DNA of 64,000 nucleotides from Bacteroidia bacterium Ga0077558 (GTDB lineage Bacteria; Bacteroidota; Bacteroidia; Chitinophagales; Chitinophagaceae): NCBI GenBank assembly GCA_001464625.1, contig LNFJ01000031.1, positions 1 to 64,000 of the forward strand, read 5' to 3'. Shown piece by piece: positions 39,488 to 49,390 of this stretch (position 1 is its first letter; each line of letters starts with the position of its first letter). The notes under the pieces were generated by a model. It saw only the letters and a program-made list of their open reading frames with translations, ran no database searches and was not told where the DNA came from. The position numbers and the translations under genes were made by a program.

Positions 39488-40420
39488 ATGATAAAGTCTC
39501 GCTACCTTTTTCTATTATCACTTATTTTTATTTTCTCCTGCAAAAATGACAATACCATATTGCAGGAAGTAAATATCTTACCCCACTACCCTTCCGCTTC
39601 TGGTATTGAATATATCAGCAAACAATTCTTCATAATCGGTGATGATGCGAATAATTTATTAGTACTTGATAGTAATCTCCATTCCATTGATTCTCTGCCA
39701 CTTTATTCTTTTGCAGAAAAAAGAATTCCTAAAAAAGTAAAGGCCGACCTGGAAGCCATTTTAATTACACCAAAGAATAAATTATTATTACTCGGTTCAG
39801 GTTCTTTATCTCCTTATCGGAATATCGCCTGGCTGATAGACCCGGTTAAGAAACAAAAAGATAGTATCCGGCTTGATACTTTTTATCAGCGTTTGCTTTT
39901 GTACGGGTTGAAAGAAATAAATATTGAAGGTGCCTGTGCAATTCCTGGCTCCATCATTATTTCTAACAGGGGCAGCAAAGGATTTCTAAAAAATCATCTT
40001 GTATTTACCGATAATTCTTTTTGGGAAAAACAAAAAATCGCAACTGTTACCAGCATGCTGGTTGGTTCGAATACAGACAGTTCGGTATTCAATGGAGTTT
40101 CAGGTTTAGCTTATGCAACTAAAAGCGATCAATTAATATTGACTGTATCAACAGAAGACACCAGGAATAACGTAGATGATGGTGCCATTGGCAAAAGTTA
40201 CCTCTGGCTGGTAAAAAGTATATCTTCTAAAAAGAACTGGAAAGCCATCAACCCCGATCGGATGATTGACCTGGAAGAAATTGATCCCCGATTTAAAGGG
40301 CAAAAGATTGAATCTGTATGTATAACAAAAGAGACAAAAAATTTTCTCTATCTCACCCTTGTTGCTGACAACGATAATGGCAGCAGTACCCTCTTTAAAA
40401 TGGTAGTGGAAAAGGATTAG
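39488..40420 (+). CDS. Hypothetical lipoprotein
   Basis: Lipobox IFIFSCKND; no confidently recognised domain. Confidence 0.65.
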   Translation: MIKSRYLFLLSLIFIFSCKNDNTILQEVNILPHYPSASGIEYISKQFFIIGDDANNLLVLDSNLHSIDSLPLYSFAEKRIPKKVKADLEAILITPKNKLLLLGSGSLSPYRNIAWLIDPVKKQKDSIRLDTFYQRLLLYGLKEINIEGACAIPGSIIISNRGSKGFLKNHLVFTDNSFWEKQKIATVTSMLVGSNTDSSVFNGVSGLAYATKSDQLILTVSTEDTRNNVDDGAIGKSYLWLVKSISSKKNWKAINPDRMIDLEEIDPRFKGQKIESVCITKETKNFLYLTLVADNDNGSSTLFKMVVEKD

Positions 40421-40501
40421 TGATAAAACTAATAAAATGTAGTATTTTACTAATACATTTTATAAACCAACTTATTGTCCTTATCATATCAACCCTTGCT
40501 T

Positions 40502-42694
40502 ATGATAATATTTACCCGCATTACAACACTTTTAGTACTGGTTTCTATTTCTTTAAATGCTATAGCACAAACGCCGCTAAAGGTGAGAGATGCCAGCATT
40601 AAGGGGTCGCAAACATTTGCTATCGTATTAGGCGTATCAAAGTATAAATATGTACGGCCTTTAGCTTACGCAGATAAAGACGCTATTCTTTTCAAAGATT
40701 ATTTAAAGTCGCCCGGCGGTGGCAGCGTTAAAGATGAAAACATTTTTATGCTGTTAAACGAGAAAGCTTCCAATGCCAATTTTTGGGGGAAAGGTTTTCA
40801 ATGGCTGAAAGCAAAAAATCTGCAACGTGGCGATAAACTTTTTATATATCTCGCCGGACATGGTGATGCCATAGACGAAGACCAATTCTTTTTCCTGGGA
40901 TATGATTGTAATCCTGCTGGTGATAAAAATAATTACCTGGTATCAGGTGCTATTCAATTATTCAACCTGAAGAAAAAAATTGCCAATGAAACTACTAAAG
41001 GAGTAGAAGTATTTTTCATTATGGATGCCTGCCGTTCTAATGAATTACCCGGAGGCGCCAGTGGTCAAAATTTTTTAAACTCTGCTATCTCCGAGAAGAA
41101 AGCCGGTGAAATAATTATGCTGGCAACAGCGGCCGGACAAGAATCATTGGAAGATGCTTCTATTGGAACTGGCCAGGGTTTGTTTACTTATTATTTGGTA
41201 GATGGATTAAATGGTGTTGCAGACTCTGATCGAAATCCAGATGGGAAAATATCATTTACGGAAATACAAAATCATGTAAATAAAAATGTTCCCTCCATTG
41301 CCCAGCAACGTTTTCGCAGAAAGCAAGATCCCTATTTCTGTTGCAATGAGAATAGCGATAAAATTATCAGTAATGTGGATACTGCTTATCTAAGAAAATG
41401 GCTGCAAAAGAAAAAACAGGAAACAAGACGTGGTGGTGGCAATTCATTCACAGGTTTTGCAGATATGCAATTCCGTTTGTTTGAAGCAGATACATTGCTT
41501 ACAGAAACCTATGATCGTTTTAACCGGGCAGTAGAAAATAAAAACATAACCGGCAACTCTTCTGCAGAAGAGTTTTTTCAACAACTAAATACAAAATTTC
41601 CGGGCAATCCATACACTTTGGATGCTAAATCAACTTTAGCAGTTGAATATATAAATGAAGCACAGGCAAGAGTAGACCGCTATCTTATTTGTGGTGATGA
41701 TGCTTCTGACAGAATTAAAAGAGAAAATACAGCCGCTGCTGACAATCTTGAAAAAGCAATCGCTATGGTGCGGGAAGATGATGCTGATTTTGCTAACTCA
41801 TTATTAGGAAGAATGTATTTGCTAAGAGCTGGTGGCAACAATGCAGATATTCAAACTTCATTACGGAGTGCTTACGGAGCATTAGCGATTGACCCCAACG
41901 GTGCTTATATCCAACATAAGCTGGCACAACTCCATCTCACAAATAAAAATAATGACAGCGCATTATACTATGCAGACAAAGCAGTAAGAACAGCACCAAA
42001 CTGGGCTTGTGCATTAACAACACTTGCCCTGGTAAGAAATGCCGCTAACGAACCAAATAAAAGCGATACAAAAAAGCAAACTAAAAAACCGGTAAGGAAA
42101 AGTAGCTTCGGCGGTGTAACCGGAGCAGGCCTCAGCCAGTTAACACCAACTTTTTCGGCTGATGGTCAATCAACCATTACGGGTGTTAATCCCAGGGATA
42201 TTTTAAAAGCTGACCTCGGTATTATTTATCAAATTGGGTTAAGCTCCAACATATCTATTCGTCCTTCAACTGTTGTATCCATGGAAGGTGGTGAACTAAT
42301 ATATGAAAGAAGACCTCCTACCGGCGGGCAAGTATTCAGAGATACAGTATCGCTGAAAAATACATCCGTAACAGTTGCCCTTCCGGTAATAATACATTTG
42401 TCCAGCAAGAAGATTGCGCCATACATTTCGTTGGGACCATCTTTTACTTATATGATCAGCCAGGAGGAAGAAACATCAACCATTGTTCCGGTTAAAAAAT
42501 CGGTGATGCTGGGTGATGCTGCCTTTGGTGTTGATATTGGTCTTGGTAAAAGCAGGTTGATGATTTCTCCCGAATTAAGGTACACACAAGGGTTTAATAA
42601 TTTAAAAGGAGATGGCAACGGAGAATTCAGTCGTACCATTTCATCGTTAAAGAAAAGAGGAATAACGTTTAGTATTTATTTGAGAGGAAGGTAA
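40502..42694 (+). CDS. Secreted caspase-family (C14) protein with TPR region and C-terminal outer-membrane beta-barrel-like domain
   Basis: Signal peptide MIIFTRITTLLVLVSISLNAIAQ; His motif FIYLAGHGDAIDEDQFFFLGYD and Cys motif VFFIMDACRSNELPGG; C-terminus with alternating beta strands ending ITFSIYLRGR. Confidence 0.85.
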   Translation: MIIFTRITTLLVLVSISLNAIAQTPLKVRDASIKGSQTFAIVLGVSKYKYVRPLAYADKDAILFKDYLKSPGGGSVKDENIFMLLNEKASNANFWGKGFQWLKAKNLQRGDKLFIYLAGHGDAIDEDQFFFLGYDCNPAGDKNNYLVSGAIQLFNLKKKIANETTKGVEVFFIMDACRSNELPGGASGQNFLNSAISEKKAGEIIMLATAAGQESLEDASIGTGQGLFTYYLVDGLNGVADSDRNPDGKISFTEIQNHVNKNVPSIAQQRFRRKQDPYFCCNENSDKIISNVDTAYLRKWLQKKKQETRRGGGNSFTGFADMQFRLFEADTLLTETYDRFNRAVENKNITGNSSAEEFFQQLNTKFPGNPYTLDAKSTLAVEYINEAQARVDRYLICGDDASDRIKRENTAAADNLEKAIAMVREDDADFANSLLGRMYLLRAGGNNADIQTSLRSAYGALAIDPNGAYIQHKLAQLHLTNKNNDSALYYADKAVRTAPNWACALTTLALVRNAANEPNKSDTKKQTKKPVRKSSFGGVTGAGLSQLTPTFSADGQSTITGVNPRDILKADLGIIYQIGLSSNISIRPSTVVSMEGGELIYERRPPTGGQVFRDTVSLKNTSVTVALPVIIHLSSKKIAPYISLGPSFTYMISQEEETSTIVPVKKSVMLGDAAFGVDIGLGKSRLMISPELRYTQGFNNLKGDGNGEFSRTISSLKKRGITFSIYLRGR

Positions 42695-42722
42695 ATACAA
42701 AAGTAAAAAATCAAAAGCTGAT

Positions 42723-43166
42723 TTAGACAATATCTTTATCAGTCTCACTATTGATGTGAGTAAAAAAGTTATCCCAATACTTTTTTGTAACGATACCAAC
42801 ATAATATCGTCCCGATACAATAAAATGAATTATAAGCCATAATAAAAATATAGGTTGACCATAAAAAATTAGAGTGTGAAAACTATCGGTTTTACCTATA
42901 GATACTGTCGTAATAGCAATTCCAATACTAAAAGACAATATACCCGAAAGTCCAAGTAGTAAGATTAAACCTAGCACTAATACTCCAACTTTATGGTTCC
43001 AAAAAAAAAGTGCAGTACAAATTGATAAAAAAATAAGTCCCAAATAATGCTTCCATATTAACAAATAACCACCCGAAGTTGCCAAGTAAATTAAAATTAT
43101 TGCAGAAATAAATAAAATAATAAGAGGAATATAATCTAATAGTTTTTTTATTCTATTTTTCGACAT
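42723..43166 (-). CDS. Hypothetical membrane protein (147 aa)
   Basis: Several hydrophobic segments. Confidence 0.5.
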   Translation of the reverse strand: MSKNRIKKLLDYIPLIILFISAIILIYLATSGGYLLIWKHYLGLIFLSICTALFFWNHKVGVLVLGLILLLGLSGILSFSIGIAITTVSIGKTDSFHTLIFYGQPIFLLWLIIHFIVSGRYYVGIVTKKYWDNFFTHINSETDKDIV

Positions 43167-43194
43167 ACGGATAAACTAATTCAAAACACTAAAT

Positions 43195-44796
43195 TTATTT
43201 CTCACTCATCACCACAAATTCCTGCTCCAGCCCTAACGAATTGTCATATAGCTGCTGAATAAAATCTCTCCCCCATTTTGCATAATAGTAAGTTAGATTT
43301 TCCCGGCGTTCTTGTAAGCCATTGCCCGGAAATAATTGTGCCTTTATAGTATGTATCTGTCGCTGCCTGTCACCGAACTTTCTTTTTTCTGCCCGTAACA
43401 TTTTCTTTTCTAACTCTTGCAGGCGATAAAGAGTTTGTATTTTTAACGCCTCCACATGCTTTTCTAACGTAACATCAATAGCAGCGGCTTGTTTTTTTAT
43501 ACCACTGTACATTTGTTCTGTTTCTAAGAAAGTACCATTTAGTTTTAATTTCTTGTCTGTTTCCCTTGCTACCAATCTATTCACCAGCTCTTGTTCGGGC
43601 AAAAAGAAATCTTCTGTAGTAAAACCGAGTTTACTGATGGCTTGTTGCCATTTTTTTTCTACTACCAAAAAAGAGTTGCGCAATACCAATACCGGGAAAG
43701 GCACTTTATAATGTTCAAATAAATTTTTTAATTGCAGCCAGTAAGCTGTTTCACCACCGCCACCAATAAAAGCGATGTTGGGCAAAATCGTTTCCTGGTA
43801 TAAGCCTCTTAAAATTACATTCGGGCTAAACCGCTCAGGATGCTCTTTTAACTCGGTAAGAATTCCCGTTTCAGAAAAACTCTCTTCCCCATTTACTACT
43901 TTCCACTCTCCATTTACCTTTTCTATCCTGTCTCTTCTATCATCTTTCAAATAAAACAAATTGATCTCTCTTGGATTTGCCTGCACTTTATACCCTGCTG
44001 CTGTTAGATTAGCTGCTGTTTGCTCTACGATACCCGATGCAGTCTGGTGCAGCAAATCATCTTCAAATATTTTTGCGGTAAGCCTTTTCAAATTCGCATT
44101 ATCGGGAAGTAATATAATTAATCCATATTCAGCAAATAAGGTATTCACAAAACTAAATGTTGCATCCTGTATGGTAGATCCTTCTTTATAATGCTGACGA
44201 AGTAATTCAACAATTTCATTCCCTGAAGAATGTACGGTCACCTGCCCTTCTATTGCATCAATCAATTTTACCAGTTGCTTATCGATCTTCATTCTGCCAA
44301 CTGCACCGGTTTGTTTGGTAGTCCAGGCTAATTTTTCTCCACCCAACCAGATATGATTTAACTCATCCAGGTCTGCATCTTCAGTACCAATATAAAATAC
44401 CGGCACAAAATTATTTTCTGGCAGTGATGCAGACAACTGTTCCGCTAATTTAATAGCATGAAGAATTTTGTAAATAAAATAAAGAGGGCCTGTAAAAATA
44501 CTATTCTGGTGTGCAGTGGTAATGGTGAATGTATTCTCCGATAATAAAAGCTCGATATTAGTTTTTGTTTTATCAGAAACTGTCACAGCTGCATATTGCT
44601 TCTTCAATTCTTCTACGAGCACTTTACGGTTAACAGTAAAATGCTTTCTTTCTTCAATTGCTTTTTTAATTCCCTGCTTAGTTGGCGGCTGTCCAAAAAA
44701 TGGTTGTAGTGCTGCCGCCTGGTCAATATAATCTGCTGCTATCTTTGAGAAAGCTCCTGTTTGCCGGTAAGGTAATCGGGTAGTTGTACAATCCAT
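43195..44796 (-). CDS. bshC: Bacillithiol biosynthesis cysteine-adding enzyme BshC
   Basis: TITTAHQNSIFTGPLYFIYKILHAIKLAEQL, VFYIGTEDADLDELNHIWLGGEK, RGLYQETILPNIAFIGGGGETAYWLQLK. Confidence 0.92.
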   Translation of the reverse strand: MDCTTTRLPYRQTGAFSKIAADYIDQAAALQPFFGQPPTKQGIKKAIEERKHFTVNRKVLVEELKKQYAAVTVSDKTKTNIELLLSENTFTITTAHQNSIFTGPLYFIYKILHAIKLAEQLSASLPENNFVPVFYIGTEDADLDELNHIWLGGEKLAWTTKQTGAVGRMKIDKQLVKLIDAIEGQVTVHSSGNEIVELLRQHYKEGSTIQDATFSFVNTLFAEYGLIILLPDNANLKRLTAKIFEDDLLHQTASGIVEQTAANLTAAGYKVQANPREINLFYLKDDRRDRIEKVNGEWKVVNGEESFSETGILTELKEHPERFSPNVILRGLYQETILPNIAFIGGGGETAYWLQLKNLFEHYKVPFPVLVLRNSFLVVEKKWQQAISKLGFTTEDFFLPEQELVNRLVARETDKKLKLNGTFLETEQMYSGIKKQAAAIDVTLEKHVEALKIQTLYRLQELEKKMLRAEKRKFGDRQRQIHTIKAQLFPGNGLQERRENLTYYYAKWGRDFIQQLYDNSLGLEQEFVVMSEK

Positions 44797-44856
44797 AATA
44801 TCCCGTAAAAATAAAATTTGTTAGCCAGCGATTTGATACCGTTCTTAAAATTAACG

Positions 44857-45687
44857 TTACTTTACTTCGTACGCTACCACCGTGTTCTTCCAAAAGGTAG
44901 GAACATACAATGTTTTAGTAGCCGGATTATACCCAATGTCTGCTGAATTAATTTTTGCAGCCCTCCCATCTAACAATATATGTTTTGAACCTTCAGCAGC
45001 GTTTACATGATATACAACACCGCCCCAGGCAGATACAATAAAATCATCCCCTCCAATATTTTCTATGCCATCTGTGCCTCCTTCCATTCCATCCACAATC
45101 ATGGTTAAGGATTTATCAGCACTTACTTTGTATAAGCCGCCAGCATCCAACACATATAAAACATCTTTATGAAACAACACTCCATTCGGACCTTTCAGGT
45201 TTTCCAAATGAACAGTAGCAATACCGTTTTGTATGCGATACAATTTTTTAGCTTTTGAATCGGAGACATAAATCACACCAGAAGCATCAATAGAAATATC
45301 ATTCAACCCTACTGCGCCCGGCACTTCGATAGCGGAAATAATTTTTCCCTGGTGGAGATCAACCACTACTACCTTATCCATATCTGCCACAAATAAAGTA
45401 TGATGATACAATCCCATTCCTTTTGGTGCATTGAAACCAGTGATCCATTCTGCGTTTATCACTTTACCATCTGCTCCCATTTTACCAATAGAACCAAGCC
45501 CATCTTTTCCCCATGGATCTGTACCTTCTATATTTGTAACATATAGTACCTGGTGGTCGGGGTCATACAAAACAGACTCCGGTACTTTAAATACAGAATC
45601 AGTTTCCCATTTTTTTACGAGTTCATGTTTTTGTGCTGCTGATGCAAAACAAATAGCAAGACAAAGAATTAAGAAGTAATGCTTCAT
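44857..45687 (-). CDS. Secreted SMP-30/NHL-type beta-propeller protein
   Basis: Signal peptide; repeated VLYVTNIEGTDPWGKDG, GLNDISIDASGVIYVSDSKAKKLYRI blades. Confidence 0.75.
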   Translation of the reverse strand: MKHYFLILCLAICFASAAQKHELVKKWETDSVFKVPESVLYDPDHQVLYVTNIEGTDPWGKDGLGSIGKMGADGKVINAEWITGFNAPKGMGLYHHTLFVADMDKVVVVDLHQGKIISAIEVPGAVGLNDISIDASGVIYVSDSKAKKLYRIQNGIATVHLENLKGPNGVLFHKDVLYVLDAGGLYKVSADKSLTMIVDGMEGGTDGIENIGGDDFIVSAWGGVVYHVNAAEGSKHILLDGRAAKINSADIGYNPATKTLYVPTFWKNTVVAYEVK

Positions 45688-45721
45688 ATAACAAGTTTAA
45701 TCAGTTCTAAAGTTACACATC

Positions 45722-46990
45722 TCATGAAAACCTTTCAGGATTAAATGGCCTCATATCCATCGATATATTTTTTGCATTGAGTATTTCGTCCACCAGCTTA
45801 CCTGTTCCCGCACCCAAACTCAAGCCCAGCATGGAGTGGCCTGTTGCCACAGTCAGGTTCTCATATTTTTTAATACGTCCGATATAGGGCAACCCATCAG
45901 CAGAGCATGGACGATAGCCATACCAAATATTTTCTTTAGCCGGCAACGGCACATCAAAATCAGGATAAAAACGTTTCACTGCATCCAATATTCCCTGTAC
46001 CCTATTCATTCTAGGCGGTGTTTTATGAGACGTAATTTCCATCGTTCCGCCAAAGCGAATTTTATTACCATCCATCGGAGTAATTGCAGCTCTTCCTTCT
46101 ATCATTACCGCCGGGTAATTTACTTTGTAGGGAGAATTTTCTAAAGTAACAGAGTAGCCTCTTCCAGGCATCAATGGAATTTTTACATTCAGCAGTTTCG
46201 CTGTTTGTCTTCCCCATGAACCAGTTGCGATTACTACTTCATCAGCATCAAACAAACTCTTATTCCCTGTTATACTATTTACTGTAGATACTTTATTTAC
46301 CTTTTTACCTTGCTTTTCAAACCCAACTACTTCTTCATTCGCAATCAACTTTACTCCCTGCTGTTTCAAATAAGTAAGCAGACTTCCCATCAACTTATTG
46401 GGAAAACAATGTGCATCACAATTAAATAAAATTGCTCCTTCGCCATTTATTCTTGTTTGCGGTTCCAATGCCTGCAACTCATCTTTCGTTAGCAATTTTG
46501 TATCCGTTAATCCTAATGCATGTGCTTTCTCAACTGTATGTCTTGCATGTTCTCCTCCTGCTTCAGTCTGAAAAATTTCTAATAAGCCTTTACGTTCATA
46601 CGCAAAATCAAATGCAGGAATGGATAGCCAAGATTCATATTCCCGCTTACTTATAATCGCAATATCTCTCAATGGAACTGCAGCGGCAGCCACATGGTCT
46701 TTTGTTGCACTGCGAACAAATTTCAATCCCCAGTTTATCAAATTCCAATCTAGACGTGGCTGCACATAAAATGGACTTTTTGAATTCCACATCCATTTAA
46801 ATCCTTGTTTCACTATTCCCGGTGTAGCCAGCGGAATAAAATGACTGGGGCAGATATAACCACAATTACCATAAGAGCAATTATCGCTAAAATCGCCTTT
46901 ATCAAGTACGGTTACTTCCCAACCTGATTTTTGTAAATAGAAAGCAGCACTTAATCCGATAATTCCGCCGCCGATGATGATTACCTTCAT
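45722..46990 (-). CDS. D-amino-acid dehydrogenase family FAD oxidoreductase (probable D-hydroxyproline dehydrogenase)
   Basis: MKVIIIGGGIIGLSAAFYLQKSGWEVTVLDK; WYGYRPCSADGLPYIGRI; ATGHSMLGLSLGAGTGKLV. Location near hydroxyproline epimerase. Confidence 0.85.
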   Translation of the reverse strand: MKVIIIGGGIIGLSAAFYLQKSGWEVTVLDKGDFSDNCSYGNCGYICPSHFIPLATPGIVKQGFKWMWNSKSPFYVQPRLDWNLINWGLKFVRSATKDHVAAAAVPLRDIAIISKREYESWLSIPAFDFAYERKGLLEIFQTEAGGEHARHTVEKAHALGLTDTKLLTKDELQALEPQTRINGEGAILFNCDAHCFPNKLMGSLLTYLKQQGVKLIANEEVVGFEKQGKKVNKVSTVNSITGNKSLFDADEVVIATGSWGRQTAKLLNVKIPLMPGRGYSVTLENSPYKVNYPAVMIEGRAAITPMDGNKIRFGGTMEITSHKTPPRMNRVQGILDAVKRFYPDFDVPLPAKENIWYGYRPCSADGLPYIGRIKKYENLTVATGHSMLGLSLGAGTGKLVDEILNAKNISMDMRPFNPERFS

Positions 46991-46995
46991 ATAAT

Positions 46996-47985
46996 TTACA
47001 ATTCAAATATCATTCCTTCTTCCGCCACGCCAAAGCCATCTGCCTTCACTTTTTTCTTTTCTGCCGATTCCTTTTTCAGTAGCGGATTGGTATGATTGAA
47101 ATGAATAAATACAATTTTTAATTTCTCTGCCGAAGATAATGATGAAAATTTTTGAAGACTTTCTTCCACAAAAGGGTGCGGCACTTCACTCATATCCCTG
47201 CCAGGCAGTTCACCGTTTTTATAAAATGTCCCGTCCAGCAATGCTATATCTGCTTTGCCAACTTCAGCAACAATATCCCTACCCCACTTTTCCCATTTAT
47301 CTATGTCCGGGATAAATAGGATTTTCTTTTTATCACTTTCAATTTCAAATCCAACGGTTTCAGAAAACTCATCCCGGTGAGGCACCCTTATAGGTGTTAC
47401 ACTCAATTTTTCTGTAAGATTAAAAACACTGTCTTCGCCCAGCGTCTTCAATTTAATATTGTTCAACTTAACTAACTGGCTCCATGGCCCATTATTTCTC
47501 AGGAAGGAATCAAGCCGGGGCATGACCAAAACAGGAACCGATTTCGCAGCCATCGCCTCTCTTCCCAATTGCATCAATCCACTGTAATGACCGGTATGTG
47601 CATGAGTAATAAAAATGCCGGCAGGAGCAAAATTGTTATTAATTAAAAGGTATGATTGTACATATTCTAACTGGTTGGTAATATCCGGTGTTGCTTCAAA
47701 CAACCAGTACTGGTTTGCTTTCCTGTCGACCAAGGCAAGACAGGTAGTATATTTCTTTTCTTCTTTGCCTTCCCAATAAGCAGTACAACATTTACTTGTA
47801 CACCCAATCTGCGGATAACCTGCATCCTGTGCAATACCCAATACTACCAAAAATTTTTCCGGCAATTTTTTCTGTTCCGCTTCTCCAGAATTGGTTTCCT
47901 TTGAACGGCAGCTTTCAATTGTAGCAATAAATAAAACACCAATTATAAAAAATATGTTGCTCATATATTTAGAATGTGCCATCAT
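46996..47985 (-). CDS. PqqB-like metallo-beta-lactamase-fold (putative lipo)protein
   Basis: VVLGIAQDAGYPQIGCTSKCCTAYW, GIFITHAHTGHYSGLMQLGREAM, KILFIPDIDKWEKWGRD; N-terminal hydrophobic segment ending IESC. Confidence 0.82.
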   Translation of the reverse strand: MMAHSKYMSNIFFIIGVLFIATIESCRSKETNSGEAEQKKLPEKFLVVLGIAQDAGYPQIGCTSKCCTAYWEGKEEKKYTTCLALVDRKANQYWLFEATPDITNQLEYVQSYLLINNNFAPAGIFITHAHTGHYSGLMQLGREAMAAKSVPVLVMPRLDSFLRNNGPWSQLVKLNNIKLKTLGEDSVFNLTEKLSVTPIRVPHRDEFSETVGFEIESDKKKILFIPDIDKWEKWGRDIVAEVGKADIALLDGTFYKNGELPGRDMSEVPHPFVEESLQKFSSLSSAEKLKIVFIHFNHTNPLLKKESAEKKKVKADGFGVAEEGMIFEL

Positions 47986-49318
47986 CTACACCTTCGGCAA
48001 TTTGTATCCATTTTGGTATGCCGCTGCAAGATATTTCTTATTAATCTTTTCGTCCGTAAAACGGCCTGTACTTTTATCCCAATTTAATTTCTTACCGGAG
48101 CGAAAAGCAATATTTCCCATTTGGCTCAATACTGCAATATGAGAAGCAGATTCGATCGGGCATTTTAATTCTGCTAACTTTCTGGAACGAATCACATTCA
48201 CAAAGTTCTCCATGTGTTTATCCAAGCCGTTATCAATACGAAGCTTTCTTTCTACTTTGATTTTATTTGTACTTCGGCCTTCTTCTATTACTTCCCATCC
48301 TCCTCTATCCAATTGCAATGTGCCATTATCGCCAATAAAAGCAATGCCATGCTCTTTGTTGAACAAACCGTTTTGAATTCCTAATGCATGATCCCAAACC
48401 AAATTGAATTTCTCAAACTCATACATAGTGCATAAGGTATCCGGTGTTTCTTGCGGCGATGAAGGATCAGCAAAATTTCCACCCATAGCACTAATGGATC
48501 TAGGAACCGTAGCATTCATGCCTAGCAAGGCATAATCCAATAAATGAACACCCCAGTCTGTCATCAACCCACCGGCATAATCCCAAAACCAGCGGAAAGT
48601 AAAATGAAACCGATTTGTATTAAAAGGCCGCTTAGGCGCAGGCCCCAACCAACGATCATAATCAACACCAGCAGGCACCGCAGAATCAGCCACAAAAGGA
48701 ATTGGTTTTTTTCCAACCCAAATAGCACCACACTTTTACGGTACGAATATTTCCCAGCTTACCAGAGTGAACAAAATCCACCGCATCCACAAAATGCTGC
48801 TGACTTCGCTGCCATTGCCCTGCCTGCACAACCCTGTTAAATTTCTTTTGTGCAGCAATCATTACATTGCATTCAGTAATAGAATTACCAACTGGTTTTT
48901 CTACATACACATCTTTACCAGCCTGGCAGGCATCCACCATTTGCAAACAATGCCAATGGTCGGGAGTGCCGATGATAACAGCATCTACTACTTTCAAATC
49001 CAGCAAGGCCCGATGATCATTAAATGTTTTCAGTTTAGAAACTTCAATACTCATCTTTGTTAATTCGGCCATTCTTTTATCGATCACATTTTTGTCAATA
49101 TCACAAATAGCAACAAGATTTACACCCGGTACTTTTAATATTGCCAGCAAGTTCGACCAACCCATACCATTCACTCCTATCACACCTACATTTACCTGGT
49201 CAGATGGTGCAATCCTATTTTTGAAAATTGCAAACACATTATTGTCCATGGCAGAAGCGAGGAAAGCTCCGGCTGTAAGTGCAGAAGCCTGGTAGAGAAA
49301 TTTTTTTCTTGATGACAT
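47986..49318 (-). pseudogene. Gfo/Idh/MocA family oxidoreductase split by a single-nucleotide frameshift at an A7 tract
   Basis: ORFs 49384-48686 (N-terminal half, GVNGMGWSNLLAIL, EKPVGNSI) and 48693-47986 (C-terminal half, GGLMTDWGVHLLDYALLG) overlap at coding-strand TGGAAAAAAACCAATT; removing one A restores YLGWKKPIPFVADSAVPAG. Confidence 0.85.
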
Positions 49319-49390
49319 AACTGTTTTTTTTATTGTGATGCTCTCCCGGTAATAGTGAATTATACCTCTCAGGAACCCATTCACTATTCA

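Noticed and set aside
48706-48712. Programmed -1 ribosomal frameshift at the A7 tract
   Set aside because: The downstream half needs skipping of one A (+1, or a one-base deletion), not -1; no X_XXY_YYZ slippery heptamer in the right phase. Slippage or mutation is more likely.
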